64,000 nucleotides of DNA from Sporolactobacillus mangiferae (GCF_023336505.1 NZ_JAMAST010000004.1:62001-126000); one strand, 5' to 3'. Numbered from the stretch's first letter, positions 51,030-58,966 are shown. Numbers and translations are program-made. Notes: a model not told the origin generated them from the sequence alone.

Positions 51030-51896
51030 ATGGCCTACGGTTGGATGATTTATTCCAAATCGGTACTGCACAATAAATATGGAAACAATGCTTTTGAATG
51101 GATGGTTGACACTGCCGCAGCACACGACATTCATCTGGCGATTATTTTTGCGGAAGATCTGGCTGTCTGTATGGATTTATCAATAACTTTTATCTATAAA
51201 AATAAATCTCTTAATCTGCCCGATTTTGTACTGATGCGCTGCTACAACCGAATCCTGGGCATGCAGCTGGAGGCGCTGGGCATCCGTGTCATCAATACGA
51301 CCGAAGCCATGTTCCGTTCACGGAATAAAGTGATTACATCGCAAATGTTGAATAAAGCCGGAATTCGGACACCGAAAACCCTGTACACGGGGCAACATGA
51401 CTATCATCTGATCAGTACCGCTTTTGACCGGCGTCCGTTCGTGATGAAAGCCGTGGAGGGTTCACAGGGAACGAATGTCTGCTTAATAAAAAATGAATCT
51501 GATTTTGATAAAGCCTTCAGACAGACGAATGGCTTCTTTCTCTGCCAGGAATATATAGAAGAAAGCAGTGGAAGAGATCTTCGTATTTACGTACTCGGCG
51601 GACGTGTACTCGGCAGCGTGCTGCGGACAGCCAAAACAGGATTCCGGGCAAATTATGCATTGGGCGGGCGCGCAGAAAGCTATGAAACAACGAAAGCCAT
51701 TGAAGCGATTTCCATTCAGGCTGCTCAGGCACTCCAACTAGAGTTTTGCGGCGTCGATCTCCTCTTCGGTAAAGACGGCCTGACTGTCTGCGAAATGAAT
51801 GGAAACGCCGGTTTTCGGACACTGTCAAAAGTTTCAGATGTGGATATTGCCGAAGAGCTGTTCAACTATGTTGATGCACAGATCTATGCTAATTAG
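51030..51896 (+). CDS. ATP-grasp ligase, RimK/LysX-like
   Basis: About 288 residues. The N-terminal preATP-grasp domain is followed by TSQMLNKAGIRTPKTLYTG, RPFVMKAVEGSQGTNVCLI (ATP-binding Lys and small loop), FLCQEYIEESSGRDLRIYVL and GVDLLFGKDGLTVCEMNGNAGFR (metal-binding E-x-N). RimK-type enzymes join an amino acid, often glutamate, to a carboxylate. No carrier protein or precursor peptide lies alongside, so the substrate is open. ATG 51030 is chosen because GGTGAT lies just before it; ATG 51015 would add five residues. A terminator follows. Confidence 0.87.
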   Translation: MAYGWMIYSKSVLHNKYGNNAFEWMVDTAAAHDIHLAIIFAEDLAVCMDLSITFIYKNKSLNLPDFVLMRCYNRILGMQLEALGIRVINTTEAMFRSRNKVITSQMLNKAGIRTPKTLYTGQHDYHLISTAFDRRPFVMKAVEGSQGTNVCLIKNESDFDKAFRQTNGFFLCQEYIEESSGRDLRIYVLGGRVLGSVLRTAKTGFRANYALGGRAESYETTKAIEAISIQAAQALQLEFCGVDLLFGKDGLTVCEMNGNAGFRTLSKVSDVDIAEELFNYVDAQIYAN

Positions 51897-51922
51897 CATG
51901 TGACTCACAAAGAATCACGTCG

Positions 51923-51966
51923 TAGCCCATTTCGCTTGTCATGCGGAGTGGGTTTCTGCGTTTTTT
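51923..51966 (+). terminator. Terminator after the ATP-grasp gene
   Basis: CCCATTTCGC pairs, with wobbles, with GCGGAGTGGG around TTGTCAT, and TTTCTGCGTTTTTT follows. The remainder of 51967-52313 shows no gene or recognisable element. Confidence 0.7.
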
Positions 51967-52313
51967 ACAAACTTAAGAAACATTGATAACCTACTTGAAG
52001 TGCGCGTAACACGGCTTGAATGAAAAAGCCATGCGATAAAAACCAGTATTTACAATATAAGATTCTGCTCCGTTGGTATGACGATCAGCGGTATTTCAAC
52101 GTGAAGTCTGTCCAAGGCACGTAAGCGCACTCCGTGGAGGCTTGCGGTGTGCCCAGCAGGCGCAGCGACAATGCATCTTAAAGGCATCAATCAGCAAGTC
52201 ATATTGGAGATCGCTGGCCGGGTAATAGCCTGTTTTTCTCATGCATTGAAAAAGCTGTCTCGTCATGCTAAGTTAAGAAATGAATAAATATTTAGAAATC
52301 GGAGGCATGCTGC

Positions 52314-53462
52314 ATGGAACTCGAATTAAATAACACTATCAAAGAAAATGTAATGGTACTCTTCAACTATTTACATACGCATGCAGAAATCAGCATGAAG
52401 GAGACACAAACCACTGCCTTCATCAAAAAAAAGCTTGAGGAAATAGGGTACCGGACACAGACTTTCGATGATTGCCCAGGGGTAATCGGGGAGATCGGAA
52501 GCGGAAAACCGGTTGTCTCCCTGCGCGCGGATATGGACGCACTCTGGCAGAAAGTGCACGGGAAACTTCAGGCCAATCACTCATGCGGCCACGATGCGCA
52601 TATGTCCATGGTGCTTGGCGCTGCAATGCTTTTGAAGGAGCAGTCGGAATCATTGGACGGCACGGTCCGGCTCGTCTTCCAGCCGGCGGAAGAAATTGGC
52701 CGTGGTGCGCTTGAGTTGAGCAGGCGCGGTGTTCTTGACGATGCTGATTATTTCTATGGCGTGCATGTGCGCCCGATTGAAGAAACACAGGACGGTCATG
52801 CCCGGCCGGCGATTCTTCATGGTGCGTGCGGAACCATTCGCGGCGTGATCGACGGTGAGGATGCTCACGGGGCACGCCCGCACCTCGGTACCAACGCTAT
52901 TGAGGTGGCTGCGTCAATCGTGCACGCGCTTGGCCATCTGCATGTCAATCCCATGATTCCAAGTTCAGTCAAAATGACGAACCTCCATGCCGGATCAGCA
53001 ACCAACATTATTCCCGGCCACGCCGAGTTCAGTCTGGATGTCCGTGCGCAGAACAATGAAGTCATGAGTGAACTGAAGAAAAAAATCAGACAGGTCGTTC
53101 AGGGCATCGCTAGCAGCTACGGTGTCAGCATTCACTTGGACGATGCGCACGGAAGTCCGGCTGCTGTCTCCGATCCAAAGGCGATTGCACTCATGAGTGA
53201 GGCAATTAAAGCTGTTCTTGGCGAAGAAAACTGCGATCCGGCAAGCCAGTCAAGCGGCGGGGACGATTTTCATCAATACGCCATCCGCACACCGGAACTG
53301 AAGTCGACTATGCTGGGTCTCGGATGCGACCTTAAGCCAGGTCTGCATCATCCGTACATGACCTTCAACCATGAGGCAATGTATAGCGGCACACTCATTC
53401 TTGCAACTGCAGTGATCAAAACGTTCGAAGAGATAAGCAAAACGACTGCAGAAAAGCACTGA
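52314..53462 (+). CDS. M20 amidohydrolase (N-acyl-amino-acid hydrolase type)
   Basis: This 382-residue M20D enzyme has SLRADMDALWQ, NHSCGHDAHMSMVLGA, VFQPAEEIGRGALEL, GEDAHGARPHLGTN in the lid and SSGGDDFHQYA near the C-terminus. Unusually, the first block reads LRADMDALWQKVHGK rather than LPIxE, so the residues after the metal Asp differ from its paralogues. It should cleave an N-acyl or peptide-like amide. GGAGG precedes the ATG. It is the seventh M20 gene in the window, about 24 kb from the main cluster but next to the patB-yheO-puuD operon. Confidence 0.9.
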   Translation: MELELNNTIKENVMVLFNYLHTHAEISMKETQTTAFIKKKLEEIGYRTQTFDDCPGVIGEIGSGKPVVSLRADMDALWQKVHGKLQANHSCGHDAHMSMVLGAAMLLKEQSESLDGTVRLVFQPAEEIGRGALELSRRGVLDDADYFYGVHVRPIEETQDGHARPAILHGACGTIRGVIDGEDAHGARPHLGTNAIEVAASIVHALGHLHVNPMIPSSVKMTNLHAGSATNIIPGHAEFSLDVRAQNNEVMSELKKKIRQVVQGIASSYGVSIHLDDAHGSPAAVSDPKAIALMSEAIKAVLGEENCDPASQSSGGDDFHQYAIRTPELKSTMLGLGCDLKPGLHHPYMTFNHEAMYSGTLILATAVIKTFEEISKTTAEKH

Positions 53463-53482
53463 CTGCATGTTCAGAAACGTCA

Positions 53483-53580
53483 GTTACCAGTCAAATCGGA
53501 AAATCGGAAGCTGTAACGATACTGAGAAAAATCGTACCGGTCAAATCGATTAATCGCGAGTTACCGGTCATCACCCGGTC
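53483..53580. repeat. Degenerate direct repeats of TACCRGTCAAATCG
   Basis: TACCAGTCAAATCG (53485) and TACCGGTCAAATCG (53535) lie 50 bp apart, with a third TACCGGTCA at 53562. They lie in the gene-free stretch 53463-53933. No function is recognised. Confidence 0.5.
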
Positions 53581-53696
53581 ACAATTTTCGACCAAAATCG
53601 TTAACCAATTCCTTTTATTTGATCGTAGCCACAGCTGCTCACCTACCGCTGCCAACCATACCCCTCTGGCGGGGCATGCATATTTCTTATAGACAT

Positions 53697-53735
53697 TAAA
53701 AAATCCTCCATCAGAAAAATGGAAGATTTTTTATA
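53697..53735. terminator. Bidirectional terminator
   Basis: AAAAAATCCTCCAT pairs with ATGGAAGATTTTTT around CAGAAAA, with one internal mismatch and T-runs on both exits. Confidence 0.8.
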
Positions 53736-53739
53736 AGCG

Positions 53740-53825
53740 AGTTTAAAATTCAGCGGATTATTGTAGTATAAATGCGACGGCGGCTTTGCCTTCACCAGAG
53801 GCTTGGCAAAGCCAGGTTTTCTAGT
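53740..53825 (+). repeat. Dispersed GGCAAAGCC-hairpin repeat, copy B
   Basis: It begins GAGTTTAAAATTCAGCGGAT, continues with GTATAAATGCGACGGCGG and has the arms GGCTTTGCC/GGCAAAGCC, ending AGGTTTTCTAGT. It is the longest copy and links copies A, C and D. Confidence 0.7.
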
Positions 53826-53933
53826 TCGAACTATTATGGCTCATCACATATTGAACCGATTTAATGTTTTAAAAATTCTCAAACGACTGGCTGCGACACA
53901 GCTATATATCCAGCTAAAAGTAAACCATGCCCC

Positions 53934-54689
53934 TCAATTCAGAAATGAGATATCCGCTCTTTCACGCTTTCTTTTTTCGCATGCCGCAACAAAATACTTA
54001 AACAGAGCCAGCATCAGATCATTTCCGCCTGCAGTCATTGACTCAGGATGCCATTGAACGCCCATCACATCATTCTCGGTCAGATCAATCGCTTCAATAA
54101 CGCCGTCTGCCGAGTATGCCGCAGTGTGAAGCCCCTTGCCAAGCCGGTCAATCGACTGATGATGCAGACTGTTGACGATGATCATCTCCTGCTCATCAAG
54201 AATTCGATACAGCTTTGATTCCTTCTCCAGACGTACGCGATGGCTTCCTTCCTTGCGGGAAACCTTTTGTTCATGCTGAATCGGATGGTCAAGCGTACTG
54301 CCGATATCCTGAATCAATGTGCCACCGAAAGCCACGTTGATGACTTGAAGCCCCCTGCAGATGCCAAATACCGGCTTCCCCTTCTTAATCGCTGCATCAA
54401 TGAGCTGAAACTCAGTCTGATCACGTTCTGTGTCGAATACACCACAGTCAGGCAACGGATCCTGATCAAAGAATCGTGGATTTACATCGCATCCCCCGCT
54501 CAGCAGAAAACCATCGCACAACTCGGCGTACTGTTCAACACAGGGGCCAGATATAATTGGCAGGATGAGTGGGACAGCACCTGCCTTGATTAAAGAAATA
54601 AGATAATCTTTATGTGTATAGTCGCCCTCTGAAAAAGCGCTCAGTTTGACATAGCCACTCGTGATCCCAATCACTGGTTTCAGCATCAT
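53934..54689 (-). CDS. puuD: Gamma-glutamyl hydrolase of the PuuD/peptidase C26 family
   Basis: This 251-residue class I glutamine amidotransferase-like hydrolase has GFLLSGGCDVNPRFF, VFGICRGLQVINVAFGG (nucleophile Cys), NSLHHQSIDRLG and MGVQWHPESM (catalytic His-x-Glu). PuuD releases GABA from gamma-glutamyl-GABA in putrescine breakdown, but family members also cleave other gamma-glutamyl amides. As the last gene after patB and the second yheO-like regulator, a role on gamma-glutamyl-cysteine conjugates is equally conceivable. AAAGGGG precedes the start. Confidence 0.88.
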   Translation of the reverse strand: MMLKPVIGITSGYVKLSAFSEGDYTHKDYLISLIKAGAVPLILPIISGPCVEQYAELCDGFLLSGGCDVNPRFFDQDPLPDCGVFDTERDQTEFQLIDAAIKKGKPVFGICRGLQVINVAFGGTLIQDIGSTLDHPIQHEQKVSRKEGSHRVRLEKESKLYRILDEQEMIIVNSLHHQSIDRLGKGLHTAAYSADGVIEAIDLTENDVMGVQWHPESMTAGGNDLMLALFKYFVAACEKRKRERADISFLN

Positions 54690-54756
54690 TCTGCCCCTTT
54701 CTACATTGGATTTACCGTTTAATATAATGACTTTGTCCGGTTACGTCAATGGATTA

Positions 54757-55416
54757 TTACAGCATATCCGGATCGAAATCAGGCTCCCCCTTCTTCATTT
54801 TGCTTAGGTAGCGATAGATAGTCGCTTCCGATGTTTTCAGTTCCTGAGCGACAAGGCTGACAATCCCTTTTATCTTAAAAATGCCGTTGCTGTTCAATTT
54901 ATGAATAATTTCCAGCTTCTCCTTTTGGGACATGCGTACAGGCGGGACTTCCATACTTGAGATGACTTCTTTAATACTGTTGACAGCAATGTCCTCAATT
55001 GAAGGAAGCGGACCTCTCGGCGTATGAGCCATGGCATACTGGTGCCCCGTGTCGATCCACCCTTTCAGGTACTCAATCACTTGCGCCATTCTCTCTGAAT
55101 GGACAGAGATGTTCAGCAGGCCAATGACCGCACCATACGCATCTCGTATAAAATATGCTGACGATTTTATGACCGTTCCGTTTTCAATGACACGTTCATC
55201 ATTCGTCATGAATGGATGACCTGACTCTTTTCCTTTTTTCAATAATTCTGAAAGATCAACCGAATCGGAAGAGGGATGGTCGCTGGATGGCCCGCTGAGT
55301 GCAACCACAGAAAAAGAGCCGTCCTGCACCGCATAAAGAACGATTTCCGTACCATCACCCATGACCTCGCCTAAAAAAGAGACAAGATGTTTATATCGTT
55401 TCAGTTTATCCGTTAT
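54757..55416 (-). CDS. YheO-type PAS/HTH transcriptional regulator, paralogue 2
   Basis: About 219 residues with the same layout as the 25.3 kb gene: YKHLVSFLGEVMGDGTEIVL, HPFMTNDERVIENGTVIKSS, GLLNISVHSERM, then DIAVNSIKEVISSMEVPPVR and GIVSLVAQELKTSEATIYRYL (HTH). The family start aligns with ATA at 55416-55414, 5 bases after AAGGAGGAGG. No ATG, GTG or TTG is available at suitable spacing; upstream in-frame codons to 55479 would overlap patB and lack a ribosome binding site. It sits between patB and puuD and probably senses a substrate of that pathway. Confidence 0.8.
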   Translation of the reverse strand: MTDKLKRYKHLVSFLGEVMGDGTEIVLYAVQDGSFSVVALSGPSSDHPSSDSVDLSELLKKGKESGHPFMTNDERVIENGTVIKSSAYFIRDAYGAVIGLLNISVHSERMAQVIEYLKGWIDTGHQYAMAHTPRGPLPSIEDIAVNSIKEVISSMEVPPVRMSQKEKLEIIHKLNSNGIFKIKGIVSLVAQELKTSEATIYRYLSKMKKGEPDFDPDML

Positions 55417-55462
55417 ATTTACCTCCTCCTTGCTCACAGCGCAAGCGCATGTCATGCGGAAA

Positions 55463-56659
55463 TCAGGAAATGTGCGCATGCGCCTGTTTTACCTGTTTGA
55501 ACGCTTTCAGCATCTTATTTACACCTTCTATAACAAGCACGCGCGGGGTCGCGACATTCATACGGATAAAACCACGACCTGCTTCTCCGTAGAGACTGCC
55601 CATCTGAAGCGCGACTCCCTGCTCAACTAATGCGGCGTTAAGCGTGTCTTCCGTAACATTAAGTCCTTTATAGCTGATCCACATCAAATAAGTGGCATCA
55701 TTATCCATACATCGAATGCCTGCAACCTCAGACAGACATGCGCGCACATAATCCATATTTCTCTTAATATAAGCCATAAGTTCGTTCAGCCATTGTTCTC
55801 CCTGCCCATAAGCCGCAGTCATAGCCGCAATCTGGAACACGTTGATTTCCGGATAAACCATCTGTTTTTGTTCTTCTTGAAGTTTCACTGCCAGATCCGG
55901 GTCAAATGCCAATATGTACGAAGGACCAATTCCTGCCAGATTGAACGTTTTGGTTGGCGCCATTAATGTAACGATTCTGGCACATTGGTCACCCGCGAGC
56001 TGTGCAAGCGGCTGATGCTTTTTCCCTGGCAGAACAAGATCCGAATGTATTTCATCAGCAATAACGGGCAAGTCAAATTTTGCGGCCAGATCGAGAAGCT
56101 GGCGCAATTCCGCCTGGGTCCAAAGACGTCCACCGGGATTATGCGGGGAACAAATCAAAATGCAGGACACATGATGCTCAGCAATTTTGCGCTCCATATC
56201 AGCGATGTCCATATAATAACGATCGTCATGGATCTCAAGTTCAGATACAATCGGAACGCGGCCCAGCTGATTGATCTGTTCAAAAAAAGGATTGTATACC
56301 GGATTGTGGATCAGAACCCTGTCTCCTTTCTGCGTCAGCACGCGCAGCGCAAGTGCAACACCTGAGACGACATTATGGTTGAACACAATCGTATCGCTCC
56401 GCACTTCCCAGCCATAGCGCTTCATCAGCCAGTTCTGCACAACTCCATATAATGATTCCGGACAATAAGTGTAACCGAAAACCTTTTGTCGCACACAATT
56501 TTTCAGTGCGTCAAGAATAAAATCCGGTGCCTGAAAATCCATGTCGGCAATCCACATTGGGAGAAGATTCGGTTTGCCATACAATACCTCTGATCTGTCC
56601 CATTTTACACAATTTGTATTTTTTCGCTTAATCTGTTGATCAAAAATAGACTCAGGCAC
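55463..56659 (-). CDS. patB: PatB/MalY-type C-S beta-lyase (aminotransferase fold)
   Basis: About 398 residues from a GTG at 56659, with GGAG 9 bases upstream. This PLP enzyme has LLPMWIADMDFQAPDFIL, FGYTYCPESLYGVVQNWL, NHNVVSGVALALRVLTQKGD, ICSPHNPGGRLWTQAEL, VIADEIHSDLVLPG and MAPTKTFNLAGIG (PLP lysine). These are the marks of the MalY/PatB cystathionine beta-lyase branch, which cleaves S-substituted cysteines to thiol, pyruvate and ammonia. It is first in an operon with a YheO-like regulator and a gamma-glutamyl hydrolase, and carries a TTATT-type operator upstream. Confidence 0.92.
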   Translation of the reverse strand: MPESIFDQQIKRKNTNCVKWDRSEVLYGKPNLLPMWIADMDFQAPDFILDALKNCVRQKVFGYTYCPESLYGVVQNWLMKRYGWEVRSDTIVFNHNVVSGVALALRVLTQKGDRVLIHNPVYNPFFEQINQLGRVPIVSELEIHDDRYYMDIADMERKIAEHHVSCILICSPHNPGGRLWTQAELRQLLDLAAKFDLPVIADEIHSDLVLPGKKHQPLAQLAGDQCARIVTLMAPTKTFNLAGIGPSYILAFDPDLAVKLQEEQKQMVYPEINVFQIAAMTAAYGQGEQWLNELMAYIKRNMDYVRACLSEVAGIRCMDNDATYLMWISYKGLNVTEDTLNAALVEQGVALQMGSLYGEAGRGFIRMNVATPRVLVIEGVNKMLKAFKQVKQAHAHIS

Positions 56660-56730
56660 ATTGCCTCTCTCCTTCCAAAAAGCAGACCTATGAAGAAAAA
56701 TCATCTTAAATTGTGCGCGATATAAAATTG

Positions 56731-56745
56731 TTATTGCAATAATAA
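56731..56745. promoter_or_regulatory. Candidate YheO-regulon operator, site 4
   Basis: TTATTGCAATAATAA contains a perfect TTATT-GC-AATAA palindrome, 72 bases before the patB GTG. The remainder of 56746-56990 shows no gene. Confidence 0.6.
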
Positions 56746-56990
56746 TTTATTTATTGTTTATATTTTCATTCTTTTATGAAAATAAGTCAACCACATTTTT
56801 TAATGCCTTTTCGTTTGCCGTGCCATTCAGCAAAGCGGTGAAAAGTGAGCAGTAAGGTTTTTTGTGTAGGCCCACCATGGGTTCGTTGATCTATTCTTTT
56901 TGTTTGTATCGTCGCTGTGACTGCCCGCGGCCAATAGAAACATTTCGCAGGAGTCGTACCCAAGCGCTTAATTCCAAAACGCGCGCGTCA

Positions 56991-57038
56991 TTTTAAAGGG
57001 TGTCCCATTGTCAATAGACTTTTGAGACACCCTTTTTT
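56991..57038 (-). terminator. Terminator of the DUF1861 gene, shared-loop hairpin copy 2
   Basis: AAAGGGTGTC and GACACCCTTT pair around the same loop found at 28591-28630 (one base different). The stem is longer by one G-C pair and the flanks carry A/T runs. Confidence 0.65.
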
Positions 57039-57089
57039 GTATACTGAAAATTTTTTGAATGCTGGTGAAACCAAATTTTCTAACATAAA

Positions 57090-58022
57090 TTAATTAATTC
57101 GCTCAAATTTTGCGAATGGGTCATCAATGACGATCCGCTGCGCTTCCGTATCACTTGTACCTGCATATAATGTCATTCGCCCATTACTGCGGGTGGCTCC
57201 GCCGGTAAACACGACATCCTGAAGATCTGGACGTTTGGCCGGACCCTCTATAAAGTCATCCCGTGTCGCAATAATCTCAACCGGCGAATGGCGTCCGGTA
57301 AAGGGGTCCAAAGTAAATGCCATTGAATAATAGTGCCTGCCGCCGCGATCATCAAAGCGCGCAATATGACCAAGAATACCTGCAAGGCCATTTTTCAGCG
57401 GATGAATCTCATTGGCACCACCCCATTCTTCTTCGGCAAAGTGTCCCTCAAGCAATGGTGCACATTCCACTTTTTCAATACTCAGTTCGCTCAGCGATGC
57501 GAGCACGACATAGCCGATTTTCCCGCGTCCTCCTTTTGTGCCCTGTGGCCGGGTTAAGACAAGAATCAATCCGTTTGGAAGCTGCGCAAGGCGCAGATCC
57601 TTCATACCGATTGGCCCTTCAAAAAAAAGATTTAATGAACGGATGCTTTTACCTCGATAGAGCAAGGTTTTCCATGCTGCATGCCCGTCCGCATCATATT
57701 CAACCCACACGCCTCCGAAAAGTAACGTGCCACCAATCTGTGCCACAAAGGGATCCTGAAGCGGGAAAAACGGCATACGTGAGATCAGCTGCCACCCCCC
57801 CTCTGCTTCTTCAAAAAAACCTACATGTGCACGTTCACTGTCACGCGCCTCGACACGTGCCGCAATCACCCATCGCCCATCATCGTAAAAAGGAGCCGTG
57901 CAATTGTATACATCTTTTTTTGCACCGGCCCCCCGAAAATTCAGTTTTTCCACATGATACACTGCCGGATGTCCAGCCTTGTACCGCTCCAGTAAATCCA
58001 AGCATTCCGTCACATGTTCCAT
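57090..58022 (-). CDS. DUF1861 family protein (beta-propeller, GH130-like fold)
   Basis: This 310-residue protein matches the DUF1861 family: DVYNCTAPFYDDGRWVIAAR at the start, VEARDSERAHVGFFEE, PFFPLQDPFVAQIGG, FFEGPIGMKDLRLAQLPNG and FTGGATRSNGRMTLYAGTSD at the end. The repeated WDPF-like and D-P blades suggest a five-bladed propeller related to mannoside phosphorylases, but catalytic identity is unproven. Next to rpe, a sugar-phosphate role is plausible. It probably forms a short transcript ended by the hairpin at 57 kb. Confidence 0.8.
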   Translation of the reverse strand: MEHVTECLDLLERYKAGHPAVYHVEKLNFRGAGAKKDVYNCTAPFYDDGRWVIAARVEARDSERAHVGFFEEAEGGWQLISRMPFFPLQDPFVAQIGGTLLFGGVWVEYDADGHAAWKTLLYRGKSIRSLNLFFEGPIGMKDLRLAQLPNGLILVLTRPQGTKGGRGKIGYVVLASLSELSIEKVECAPLLEGHFAEEEWGGANEIHPLKNGLAGILGHIARFDDRGGRHYYSMAFTLDPFTGRHSPVEIIATRDDFIEGPAKRPDLQDVVFTGGATRSNGRMTLYAGTSDTEAQRIVIDDPFAKFERIN

Positions 58023-58114
58023 GAATCTGCGCCTCCTAATGATACGTGTCCGAATTAGAGATCATTTTCGCTATAAGTTTGCCTGTATTTAATCTCATGT
58101 GCTGATGCTGCTTT

Positions 58115-58783
58115 TCATGAGCCATTACCAGTCCCCTTGAAAATGCTCCGTTTCAATCTTTCAATTGCTGTGTGACGATCTGCCGAAGAGAAGATACCCG
58201 ATCCGGCAACAAAAAGTGAAGCACCCGCTGCATAGCACAGCGGAAGTGTATGCTCGTTGATGCCGCCATCCACTTCAATGGCAACCGGGCACTTCAGCGT
58301 ATTGATCATCGAGCGAACTGCCTTTATTTTATCCAGCATGGAAGGAAGAAAACGCTGTCCGCCAAATCCAGGATCAACGGTCATCACAAGAACATAGTCA
58401 ACATCCTTAATGATTGCTTCAAGCGCGGATGCGGGCGTTGACGGATTCAGAACAACACCTGCTTTTGCGCCGCCATCTCGAATTATTTGGACAGCTCGAT
58501 GCAGATGCCGGCATGCTTCGACGTGAATCGAAACCATGTCGGCACCTGCATCAAGAAACTGGGGCAGCAGAGGAATCGGTTCTTCAACCATCAGATGTAC
58601 ATCCTGAGCAATCGCCACTTCTCTTTTCAAGGCTTTAATCACGCCGGCACCCATAGACAGGTTTGGCACAAAATGACCATCCATCACATCAACGTGAATC
58701 AGATCAGCATCATGCGCCACATCAAGTACCTCTTCTGCGAGATGTGCAAAATCAGCAGATAAAATGGACGGCAAAATCTTCAT
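58115..58783 (-). CDS. rpe: Ribulose-phosphate 3-epimerase
   Basis: This 222-residue TIM barrel has ILPSILSADFAHLAEEV, LIHVDVMDGHFVPNLSMGA, VHLMVEEPIPLLPQFLDAGAD, VLVMTVDPGFGGQRFLP and VAIEVDGGINEHTLPLC. All metal and catalytic residues (Ser, His, Asp-x-Met-Asp, His-Leu, Asp-Pro-Gly-Phe-Gly-Gly, Asp-Gly-Gly) are visible. It interconverts ribulose 5-phosphate and xylulose 5-phosphate. It is not in the usual rsgA-rpe cluster, so it may be a second, pathway-specific copy that works with the DUF1861 gene downstream. Confidence 0.95.
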   Translation of the reverse strand: MKILPSILSADFAHLAEEVLDVAHDADLIHVDVMDGHFVPNLSMGAGVIKALKREVAIAQDVHLMVEEPIPLLPQFLDAGADMVSIHVEACRHLHRAVQIIRDGGAKAGVVLNPSTPASALEAIIKDVDYVLVMTVDPGFGGQRFLPSMLDKIKAVRSMINTLKCPVAIEVDGGINEHTLPLCYAAGASLFVAGSGIFSSADRHTAIERLKRSIFKGTGNGS

Positions 58784-58928
58784 CAGACATCCCCCCTCAG
58801 GCAGGTAAGTATTTTCTGACGCATATTCTTTTTCTGGTAAGCAAACAACAACCCCTGTTCATTTTCAGTTTATTCCTCTATTCTACCCAAATATAGAGGA
58901 TACGGAGCAAAATCATATACTTTAACTG

Positions 58929-58966
58929 AAAAAGATTCTGAATCCTAAAGGATTCAGAATCTTTTT
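58929..58966. terminator. Perfect bidirectional terminator
   Basis: The 17-bp perfect arms AAAAAGATTCTGAATCC and GGATTCAGAATCTTTTT are separated by 4 bases. It lies between the chemoreceptor stop and the upstream region of rpe and ends the minus-strand chemoreceptor transcript. Confidence 0.93.

Noticed and set aside
52080-52200. Possible decayed gene or structured RNA in the GC-rich stretch before the M20 gene at 52.3 kb
   Set aside because: No open frame, conserved motif or convincing long stem could be supported.
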